Source: JASFTV01 sp050050615
GTDB lineage: Bacteria; Desulfobacterota; DSM-4660; Desulfatiglandales; HGW-15
Direction of reading: 5' to 3'
DNA: 9,424 nt
Assembly: GCA_050050615.1 (NCBI GenBank)
Contig: JASFTV010000123.1
Location: forward strand, 1-9,424
Below, in pieces: positions 1 through 5,628 of the stretch. Made by a program: the position numbers and the translations under genes. The notes beneath the pieces are model-generated. The model searched no databases, was not told the DNA's origin, and saw nothing but the letters and a program-made list of their open reading frames with translations. Position 1 is the first letter of the stretch. Each line of letters opens with the position of its first letter.

Positions 1-1
1 T

Positions 2-562
2 GCAGGCGGTGCCTTGGGAGCCCTCATTGGTCACAAAGCTGGCAGCACAGCTGTGGGGGTATTGCTTGGTGCAGTCATAGGAGGGGCTGCTGGAGCCTAT
101 ATTGGCAACTACATGGATAAGCAGGCTGCTGAGATCGAAAGAGATATTGCTGGTGCACGTGTTGAGCGCGTGGGGGAAGGGATCAAAATAACGTTCAGCT
201 CTGGAATCATGTTTGACGTCGACAAAGCGGTCTTAAAGGATCAGTACAGAGGAGAAGTCAGTGAACTTGCCACGATCCTGAACAAATATGAAGATACGAA
301 TATTCTTCTTGAAGGGCATACTGATTCTACGGGCTCAGAAGAATATAACCTTGATTTGTCAAAAAAGCGAGCTCAGTCTGTAGCGAACTACTTGGCGATT
401 CAGAATGTAAATCCTGCTCGCTTCACAATTATGGGATACGGCGAATCACAACCGATTGCAAGCAATGAAACTGTGGAAGGCCGGGCCCAAAATCGACGTG
501 TTGAGGTTGCCATCTATGCGAATAAAAAATTGAAGAAAGTCGCTAAGGAAAAAACAAGCTAG
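2..562 (+). CDS. OmpA-family outer-membrane protein with glycine-zipper segment (5' end outside window)
   Basis: This is the C-terminal part of an envelope protein whose OmpA-like domain should bind peptidoglycan in the periplasm and tie the outer membrane to the cell wall. The reading frame is open from base 2, so the start and any signal or lipobox lie to the left of the window. The first 35 or so residues are rich in Gly and Ala with a glycine-zipper pattern (GVLLGAVIGGAAGAYIGNY), a membrane-associated segment often found ahead of OmpA domains in YiaD-like lipoproteins. The OmpA domain follows from about base 170. It has the peptidoglycan-binding core GHTDSTGSEEYN (about 314-349), then KKRAQSVANYL, MGYGESQP and the closing NRRVEV (491-508). 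A short Lys-rich tail ends at TAG. The family assignment is secure; the full length and anchoring mode cannot be seen. No convincing terminator follows. Confidence 0.9.
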   Translation, partial: AGGALGALIGHKAGSTAVGVLLGAVIGGAAGAYIGNYMDKQAAEIERDIAGARVERVGEGIKITFSSGIMFDVDKAVLKDQYRGEVSELATILNKYEDTNILLEGHTDSTGSEEYNLDLSKKRAQSVANYLAIQNVNPARFTIMGYGESQPIASNETVEGRAQNRRVEVAIYANKKLKKVAKEKTS

Positions 563-657
563 GCGTAAAAGACCAGGATTTCACATCCCCACCATGACTT
601 ATGATTTTGTTGGATGGGTGTTTTTCATTCTAATAGTAATTTTAGAAACGATTTCCG

Positions 658-687
658 TTGACTTCGGGAGCCTTTTGTTTTTCTATT
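658..687 (+). promoter_or_regulatory. Candidate sigma-70 promoter for the radical SAM gene
   Basis: TTGACT at 658-663 (five of six to the -35 consensus) is followed after 18 bases by TCTATT at 682-687 (four of six to -10). It lies in the 297-base gap between the OmpA-type gene and the TTG start at 860, and would give a leader of about 165 bases. This is a consensus match by eye only. No other feature was seen in that gap. Confidence 0.3.
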
Positions 688-859
688 AACCAAAGTCTTT
701 TCTTCAGCGACTGAACCTCTATTTCGAATTTGGGCAGGGGAAGAAAAGCTTCCAATTGTACCCACGCAGCTCGTGCTCGGTTTCTCTACAAGGGCGCTGA
801 CATTGATTGGTTTACGGAAGTACAACAGTCTCGAAAACTATTGCAGTAAAGGAAACCCA

Positions 860-2332
860 TTGAAAGCTCTTTTAATCTATCCTCAATTCCCAGATACATT
901 CTGGAGCTTCAAACACGCGCTAAGATTCGTAAGAAAAAAGGCGGCCTACCCCCCGCTTGGTCTCCTTACCTTGGGGGCTATGCTGCCCGAAGACTGGTCT
1001 GTGCGTCTCGTTGATTTGAACGTCACAAAGCTCACAGAAAAAGATTTGGAATGGGCTGATGTGGCGTTTATCGGCGCCATGGCTGTTCAAAGAGATTCTG
1101 CACGTCAAATCATTGCCAAGTGTAAGAAGGTCGGCCTCAAGGTCGTTGCGGGTGGTCCGCTCTTCACATGCGAGTACGCGCAGTTTGAAGACGTAGACCA
1201 TTTTGTGCTGAATGAGGCTGAACTGACCCTACCCCCCTTTCTGGCTGATCTAAAGAATGGCTGCCCTAAGCGGGTCTACCAGACATCCCAGTTTTGCGAT
1301 ATGGGAACGACACCAGCTCCTATGTGGGCATTGATCAATTTGAAACACTATGCGGCGATGAGTATTCAGTTCTCCCGGGGCTGTCCATTCAATTGCGATT
1401 TCTGCAATGTGACGACGCTGTTTGGTCATAGGCCACGCGTGAAGACGACCGAGCAGATCATAGGCGAGTTGGATAGGCTCTACAACTTGGGATGGCGAGG
1501 CCAAATCTTCTTTGTGGACGACAACTTCATAGGCAACAAAAGATATCTCAAAACCCAGCTCCTACCTGCATTAGTTGCATGGCGGAAGAACAAAAAAGGG
1601 ATGCCATTTAACACGGAGGTTTCCATAGATCTGGCCGATGACAAGCGGTTGATGGAAATGATGGTCAAGGCGGGATTTGATACTGTCTTTGTTGGCATTG
1701 AAACGCCAGACGAGGCAAGCTTGGCTGAATGCAACAAAAGGCAAAACAAAAACCGTAACTTGATGGAAAGTGTAAAACGCATTCAGCGAGCGGGTTTGCA
1801 AGTGCAAGGTGGCTTCATCGTCGGCTTCGATAGTGATACGCGCACCATTTTCCAACGGCAAATTGATTTTATTCAGAAAAGCGGAATCGTGACAGCGATG
1901 GTCGGGCTCCTTCAGGCCCCTGTTGGAACAAAGCTTTATGAGCGCCTGAAGAAAGAGGGCCGTTTGCTTGGCCATATGTCAGGAGACACTGACGGCACAA
2001 CGAACATCGTTACCCGCATGAACCTCAATTCCCTGCGTGAGGGATATAGCCACATCCTGTGCGAAATCTATTCACACAAACAATACTATAAACGCATCAA
2101 GACTTTTTTGCGTGATTATAGGGCGCCAAAAGCAAAGACACCGCTGGACATGCAGCGCTTCCTTGCTTTTTTCCGCTCTACCATCCGACTGGGTGTCTTG
2201 GGCAAGGAGCGATTTCAATATTGGAAGGTCTTGTTCTGGACGCTTTTTCGCCGACCACAGCTCTTCACACTGGTTATCACCCTTGCCATCTATGGGCATC
2301 ATTTTCGCAAGACCTGTCATATAGTAAAATGA
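860..2332 (+). CDS. Cobalamin-binding radical SAM protein with DUF4070-type C-terminal domain
   Basis: A predicted 490-residue B12-dependent radical SAM enzyme; members of this class methylate or rearrange unreactive carbon centres. Residues 1-140 form a B12-binding Rossmann-like region (KALLIYPQFPDTFW, then VAFIGAMAV and VVAGGP) without the DxHxxG motif, as is common in this class. The radical SAM core follows, with C175-x3-C179-x2-C182 (RGCPFNCDFC) for the [4Fe-4S] cluster and FFVDDNFIGN downstream. The last 110 residues (EGYSHILCEIYS, RLGVLGKERFQYWK, RRPQLFTLVITLAIYG) match the DUF4070 pattern. I place the start at TTG 860: AAAGGA lies at 848-853, and the family usually begins at KALL. The frame is open back to a GTG at 773, but those 29 extra residues have no Shine-Dalgarno and do not look like the family. 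Hopanoid methylases belong to the same broad architecture, but nothing here fixes the substrate. Confidence 0.88.
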   Translation: MKALLIYPQFPDTFWSFKHALRFVRKKAAYPPLGLLTLGAMLPEDWSVRLVDLNVTKLTEKDLEWADVAFIGAMAVQRDSARQIIAKCKKVGLKVVAGGPLFTCEYAQFEDVDHFVLNEAELTLPPFLADLKNGCPKRVYQTSQFCDMGTTPAPMWALINLKHYAAMSIQFSRGCPFNCDFCNVTTLFGHRPRVKTTEQIIGELDRLYNLGWRGQIFFVDDNFIGNKRYLKTQLLPALVAWRKNKKGMPFNTEVSIDLADDKRLMEMMVKAGFDTVFVGIETPDEASLAECNKRQNKNRNLMESVKRIQRAGLQVQGGFIVGFDSDTRTIFQRQIDFIQKSGIVTAMVGLLQAPVGTKLYERLKKEGRLLGHMSGDTDGTTNIVTRMNLNSLREGYSHILCEIYSHKQYYKRIKTFLRDYRAPKAKTPLDMQRFLAFFRSTIRLGVLGKERFQYWKVLFWTLFRRPQLFTLVITLAIYGHHFRKTCHIVK

Positions 2333-2339
2333 CAGGGTC
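2311..2339 (+). other. Hairpin overlapping the radical SAM stop codon
   Basis: GACCTGTCAT at 2311-2320 pairs with ATGACAGG(G)TC at 2329-2339: an 8-bp perfect core, two more pairs past one bulged G, and an 8-base loop. The TGA stop (2330-2332) lies in the right arm. No T-run follows, so it is not a classical intrinsic terminator. It could stabilise the 3' end of the message or be chance. Confidence 0.4.
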
Positions 2340-2450
2340 ATCCAATGTTGATTATTGAGACCCCAAGCCTCTTCTTCCTCACTGGCAGCCCTCCTAAGCT
2401 TCTCATCATTATCCAGCCCAAAGAGGGCGTATGTTGTGGCTCATTCGCCC

Positions 2451-2479
2451 TTGACAAACAATGCCATTTTTACTAAACT
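2451..2479 (+). promoter_or_regulatory. Promoter-like -35/-10 pair in decayed interval
   Basis: A perfect TTGACA (2451-2456) is followed after 17 bases by TAAACT (2474-2479, four of six to consensus). No intact gene follows for more than a kilobase, so it may be a leftover promoter of a lost gene or chance in an AT-rich stretch. Confidence 0.3.
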
Positions 2480-2561
2480 TCGATAACGCTGGCTTCTTAT
2501 CAAACCAAACAACGCCATTTTCTCTGGACTTCCGCACTAAGAAAACGATTTCTTATCAAAC
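2455..2561 (+). repeat. Degenerate two-copy direct repeat
   Basis: Copy 1 (2455-2505) starts CAAACAATGCCATTTT and ends TTCTTATCAAAC. Copy 2 (2506-2561) starts CAAACAACGCCATTTT (one mismatch) and ends with an identical TTCTTATCAAAC. The two copies are directly adjacent. Their middles have diverged in sequence and length, giving units of 51 and 56 bases. No function is evident. Confidence 0.6.
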
Positions 2562-2765
2562 AAATCAAACCAAAACCTTTTCAGAAGAGGAGCCCAAAGA
2601 CTGGTTTTGCAACAGGTATTCCAACCCCGACTAAGAGAATGGATCGTGAAGTCTATCTCGAGAATGTGCTGACCCGACTGTTGGCATAGCGGCGTCTGCT
2701 CTAAATGTAAACCGTACTTGGGTCAAGAGCTAGAAATCATAAATCCTGAGTTATGAATTTCCTGA

Positions 2766-3648
2766 CATTATGGAGGTGGACTATGCGACGAATCGTACTT
2801 TTCCACCAATAACGTCCTAGACGGTGCGACTAGCCTGTGCCCGAGCGGGGCTGAGGAGGAGATGGGTGCGGGGGCTGGTATCATACGTTTACGACCAGAG
2901 AGACAACTTCAATATTGCTGCAGTGAATATGAGCCTTGGCGGGCAGAGCTACAGCTCTCAAGAGGATTGTGATAACGACAACGCCGCACTTAAGGCAGCC
3001 GTCGACAATCTCCGCTCGGCAGGCGTTGCCACTGTAATCGCTTCCGGCAATGACGGACTTGGTGACGCCATCTCCTCGCCAGCGTGCATTTCGAGCGCTA
3101 TTAGCGTGGGCGCCTCGACTGGCTCTGATGAGGTTGCCTTTTTCTCCAACAGCGCCCCTTGGCTCACGAGCTTGGCTCCGGGTACGGATATCGACTCAGC
3201 TATTCCAGGCGGGGAATTTGCCAGCAAAGACGGCACCTCGATGGCGGCTCCCCATGTTGCTGGGGCCGTTGCTGTTCTGAATTCTGTCGTGCCTGAAGCC
3301 TATGTCGACGAGATCGAGGAATCATTAGCCAGCTCAGGAGTTTTTATTACGGACCCGCGGAACGGGGTTGAGGTGCCTCGTGTCCAGGTTGACGCGGCCG
3401 CCCAAGCCTTGAATGAGCTCTACGACCTCACAAACATTAACCTGGAGCTTAAGCCGGTCATAACTGGTCTTGATATGCCCGTTTCAGTGACCCATGCCGG
3501 AGACGCTTCTGGACGACTTTTCATAGGCCTACAGCGCGGGAAGATCATCATCTATGACGGTACGCGGATAATGTCAACCCCTTTCCTCGATATCTCACCG
3601 CTCGTTTGCCCCATTTTGTGGGTTTCGCTCGACACACTTAAGTTGTAA
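2766..3648 (+). pseudogene. Broken secreted S8 (subtilisin-like) protease with truncated PQQ sugar-dehydrogenase domain
   Basis: A relic in two reading frames. Bases 2766-2880 read in frame 3 as a typical S8 stretch (CDESYFSTNN, then LCPSGAEEEMGAGAG). From about 2870 the homology moves to frame 1 (RGLVSYVYDQRD, AAVNMSLGG) and runs to TAA 3648. Frame 1 keeps the oxyanion Asn (ASGNDG, about 3040-3056) and the catalytic Ser motif GTSMAAPHVAGA (3232-3267). The expected HGTHVAGIAAG segment with the catalytic His is missing, as are the catalytic Asp region, propeptide and signal peptide. After the protease, LKPVITGLDMPVSVTHAGD to FLDISPLV (about 3448-3606) matches the start of a glucose/sorbosone (PQQ-type) dehydrogenase domain, which stops after about 55 residues. 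A GTG-initiated 274-residue frame exists from 2824, but its first 16 residues are out-of-frame noise. It cannot make an active protease. Confidence 0.8.
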
Positions 3649-3666
3649 AGATATTTAATTGTTATT

Positions 3667-3693
3667 TATTTGCCGCTGAGAGGCCGGCAAATA
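3667..3693. other. Perfect 9-bp inverted repeat after the pseudogene
   Basis: TATTTGCCG (3667-3675) and CGGCAAATA (3685-3693) form a perfect 9-bp stem with a 9-base loop, 19 bases after the relic's stop codon. No T-run follows on either strand. It could be a terminator-like element, an operator-like site or a remnant end of a mobile element. Confidence 0.4.
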
Positions 3694-3754
3694 TGAATCT
3701 GGCGCTCTATCCAACCAAGCTCCAGGGGTTTGTTAAAGCCCATATCATTTTCCC

Positions 3755-3782
3755 TTGACACGGAAAATGGATGAAAGATATT
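3755..3782 (+). promoter_or_regulatory. Candidate sigma-70 promoter for the GMP-synthase-like gene
   Basis: A perfect TTGACA (3755-3760) is followed after 16 bases by GATATT (3777-3782, four of six to the -10 consensus), 78 bases before the start codon. It is the only good match in the interval after the pseudogene, and the gene needs its own promoter because nothing intact precedes it. Confidence 0.45.
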
Positions 3783-3860
3783 CCTTCACGCCAAAGGTGT
3801 TATGGAAGAATGCGGCTCAAGCGTTACTGAAATCTTAAAGAGATAAGCATAGGAGGAAAG

Positions 3861-4826
3861 ATGGAGATTAAGGAAATCGAACCGGATCAATTGAATGTTG
3901 AGGCGTTCATAGCAGATAAGGTTGAGGAGATTTCCTCGGCTGTTGGGGATGGCCTGGCGATTAATGCCCTGTCCGGGGGCGTGGATTCGTCCGTGGTGAC
4001 CTTGATCGGGCATAAAGCGTTAGGGAATAAGCTAAAGACCTATTTCATTGATAACGGACTCATGAGGGAAGGGGAGCCCGAGCATATCGTTTCGCTATTT
4101 GAGGAACTCAGCGTCAATGTCGAACTCGTCGATGCCAAGAAGACCTTTCTAGATGCTTTGAAAGGTCTCTCCGATCCGGAAGAAAAAAGGGAAGCGATTA
4201 CGAGTTCGTTCTATAAGGCGGTCTTTGGCGATTTGGTGAAGAAGACGGGCGCGACATATCTTTTGCAGGGTACGAACTACACCGACATAGAAGAGACGGT
4301 TGCCGGCATCAAGAGGCAGCACAACATCCTTGAGCAGATCGGTATTGATCCGGAGAAGATGTATGGATACAAGGTGATAGAACCTTTGCTACAGATTCGT
4401 AAGCCGGCGGTCAGGCAAGTAGGCAAGGCTCTCGGATTGCCCGAGGAGTCATATACCCGGCCTCCTTTTCCGGGACCGGCCCTGGCTGCAAGGATTATTG
4501 GTGAGGTGACGCAGGAAAGGATCGATACAGTGAAGGCTGCCACGAAGATTGTTGAGGACGAGTTGTCCCGGAGCGGGGCGTTCCAGTACCTGGCCATTCT
4601 CCACGAGGACAGGGTTGTGGGGATGCGAGCGGGGAAGAGAGATTTCGGCTTGCAAATTGAGGTCAGATGCTGGGATAGCATAGACGCAAAGACCGGATCA
4701 CCCACCAGACTGCCCTATGAGACCCTTGAGAGGCTGGCTGATAGGATGACCATGGAGGTCGCTGGCGTGGTGAGCGTGACCTACAATATCACCAAAAAGC
4801 CGCCCTCAACCATAGAGGCCGTCTAA
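3861..4826 (+). CDS. Stand-alone GMP synthase-type ATP-pyrophosphatase subunit (GuaA C-terminal / GuaAb-like)
   Basis: A 321-residue cytoplasmic protein matching the ATP-PPase and dimerisation domains of GMP synthase, which adenylates XMP and aminates it to GMP with ammonia. The PP-loop LSGGVDSSVV has S38-G39-G40-V41-D42-S43-S44. YFIDNGLMREGE, LLQGTNYTDIEE, RPPFPGPALAARIIGEVT (canonical FPGPGLAxR) and the closing NITKKPPSTIE (usual YDIxxKPPxTIEWE) follow in the right order. The N-terminal glutamine amidotransferase domain of bacterial GuaA is absent; the length is close to archaeal two-subunit GMP synthase B (about 310). A strong Shine-Dalgarno AGGAGG (3851-3856), four bases ahead, fixes the ATG. 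Deviations are FPGPALA for FPGPGLA and a C-terminal TIEAV for TIEWE. It could be a true GMP synthase subunit with its glutaminase elsewhere, or a paralogue acting on another substrate. No partner is visible nearby. Confidence 0.85.
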   Translation: MEIKEIEPDQLNVEAFIADKVEEISSAVGDGLAINALSGGVDSSVVTLIGHKALGNKLKTYFIDNGLMREGEPEHIVSLFEELSVNVELVDAKKTFLDALKGLSDPEEKREAITSSFYKAVFGDLVKKTGATYLLQGTNYTDIEETVAGIKRQHNILEQIGIDPEKMYGYKVIEPLLQIRKPAVRQVGKALGLPEESYTRPPFPGPALAARIIGEVTQERIDTVKAATKIVEDELSRSGAFQYLAILHEDRVVGMRAGKRDFGLQIEVRCWDSIDAKTGSPTRLPYETLERLADRMTMEVAGVVSVTYNITKKPPSTIEAV

Positions 4827-4976
4827 TAATGGCGTCATGGCCTACTAAAGCATTGGAGAGATTCTTGGTCTAGATTTTGAATTGCATATTGCGTCATGAT
4901 ACGCATTCCTTATTCTCACGGTGCCGTTCAATCTAAGCTCGACAATCGAAAATCTGAACTTTTGTTCGCTCAGCGA

Positions 4977-4996
4977 TGCCAGCACACGCTCTGGCA
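4977..4996. other. Hairpin between converging genes
   Basis: TGCCAG (4977-4982) and CTGGCA (4991-4996) form a perfect 6-bp stem with an 8-base loop, in the 218-base gap where the plus-strand GMP-synthase-like gene and the minus-strand small gene converge. It has no T-run on either strand, so terminator function is only a guess. Nothing else was recognised in this gap. Confidence 0.3.
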
Positions 4997-5044
4997 GTTG
5001 ATCAAAGCCATGTCATGAGGGCGAGCACTGTTGACTTGGTTTGG

Positions 5045-5371
5045 CTACTTCCCGTCCAGGGCTTCTATGATGTGGCCTGTATCCGTCTTTTTCCAGTGAA
5101 CCGTCACCTTATCTCCTGCGGCAAAATCGAAAAGGTTGGCTAGGTGCCCACCTTTTCTCAAAACAGCCCTGGCGGAGAGTGGGCCGCCCACGGTGTACAG
5201 TCGGTTGCCTACGGGCACCTCAACCACCACAGTCTTCGATGCTGTTTCAATCGCCTTTATTTCTCCCATCATGATATAATTCTCTTCCGCAGCGGTGACC
5301 TGAAAACCAAGCACAAAAAGCCAAAGGAGTCCCGCTAGGATGGCGAGAAAACGGTGACTTGATTTTTTCAT
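5045..5371 (-). CDS. Small exported protein of unknown function
   Basis: A 108-residue protein with a clear Sec signal peptide: MKKSSHR, a hydrophobic core (FLAILAGLLWLFVLGFQ) and a likely cut after VTAA, before EENY. The mature part is about 80 residues without cysteines, so it should be soluble in the periplasm or secreted. It has alternating hydrophobic strands (IMMGEIKAIE, TVVVEVPVGNRLY, DKVTVHWKKTDTGHIIEAL) that suggest a small all-beta, possibly OB-like fold; this fold is inferred by eye. On the minus strand AAGGAGGG lies seven or eight bases before the ATG and fixes the start. The gene stands alone, convergent with the GMP-synthase-like gene and divergent from the dehydratase operon. 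I do not recognise the family, but the signal peptide and ribosome site make it a real gene. Confidence 0.75.
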   Translation of the reverse strand: MKKSSHRFLAILAGLLWLFVLGFQVTAAEENYIMMGEIKAIETASKTVVVEVPVGNRLYTVGGPLSARAVLRKGGHLANLFDFAAGDKVTVHWKKTDTGHIIEALDGK

Positions 5372-5402
5372 GGTTCCCTCCTTTTATGGACTGCATAGGC
5401 TC

Positions 5403-5434
5403 AGACCCAGCCAAACCCTCAATGCTGGTCTTTT
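5403..5434 (+). other. Bulged hairpin followed by four Ts
   Basis: AGACC-AGC (5403-5411, with one bulged C) pairs with GCTGGTCT (5424-5431), and Ts run to 5434. Read on the plus strand it is terminator-like but weak. Read on the minus strand it would fall within the leader of the small exported protein. Its role is unclear. Confidence 0.25.
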
Positions 5435-5524
5435 CCCTATCCCCTGGATGACCGGCTCAGTTTGGACCTCCCTATATAGCACGAATAGTATGGTAAACTT
5501 CCTTCATCATAGCCACCAGAGCAG

Positions 5525-5552
5525 ATTATCAGGTATCGAGCCATAAAGTAAA
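5525..5552 (-). promoter_or_regulatory. Candidate promoter for the minus-strand exported protein
   Basis: On the minus strand TTTACT (5552-5547, four of six to -35) is followed after 16 bases by GATAAT (5530-5525, five of six to -10). It points toward the small exported protein and implies a leader of roughly 150 bases. This is a consensus match by eye. Confidence 0.35.
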
Positions 5553-5611
5553 GATAGTATGGATTCCAATCCCCGGAAGGTATCGCTTTTTCTTAATGGC
5601 CACGAAAATGC

Positions 5612-5617
5612 TATAAT
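5612..5617 (+). promoter_or_regulatory. Perfect -10 box just before the dehydratase operon
   Basis: TATAAT occurs at 5612-5617, ending 11 bases before the ATG at 5629. The -35 position is poor (TTCTTA at 16-base spacing or TTTCTT at 17). Transcription from here would begin about five bases before the start codon, and no Shine-Dalgarno is present, so a near-leaderless message is possible. Confidence 0.45.
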
Positions 5618-5628
5618 CCGCATCCGTT

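Larger units (their letters stand above)
2333..2765. other. Gene-free decayed interval with possible transposase tail
   Basis: About 430 bases with no convincing intact gene. It holds a TTGACA-N17-TAAACT promoter-like pair (2451-2479), a degenerate direct repeat (2455-2561), and a short frame ending at TAG 2687-2689 that reads MDREVYLENVLTRLLA from 2639. That tail resembles the extreme C-terminus of IS66-family transposases (pattern xxYLxxVLxRL) and may be an insertion-sequence remnant, but 16 residues cannot prove it. An imperfect hairpin (AAATCATAA at 2734-2742, TTATGAATTT at 2751-2760) sits just before the protease relic begins. Confidence 0.45.

Noticed and set aside
577..626. Terminator after the OmpA-type gene
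   Set aside because: Only five pairs (CATCC with GGATG) around a long loop, with the T-run displaced; too weak to call.
1571..1975. Minus-strand frames of 80-134 residues across the radical SAM gene (and similar ones inside the other genes)
   Set aside because: They are antisense to a gene with clear family motifs and have no ribosome sites or recognised domains.
2345..2476. 43-codon plus-strand frame after the radical SAM gene
   Set aside because: It has no ribosome site and no recognisable protein features, and it runs into the degenerate repeat. It is most likely chance.
2824..2875. GTG start at 2824 giving a 274-residue intact protease
   Set aside because: The first 16 residues (Arg/Ala-rich, ACARAGLRRRW) have no Shine-Dalgarno and no signal peptide. 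The same bases read in frame 3 give real S8 protease sequence, so this is a shifted reading of a pseudogene.
4889..4906. TGCGT-CATGAT-ACGCA inverted repeat in the convergent gap
   Set aside because: A 5-bp stem is expected by chance in a gap of this size, and no T-run or partner site supports a function.
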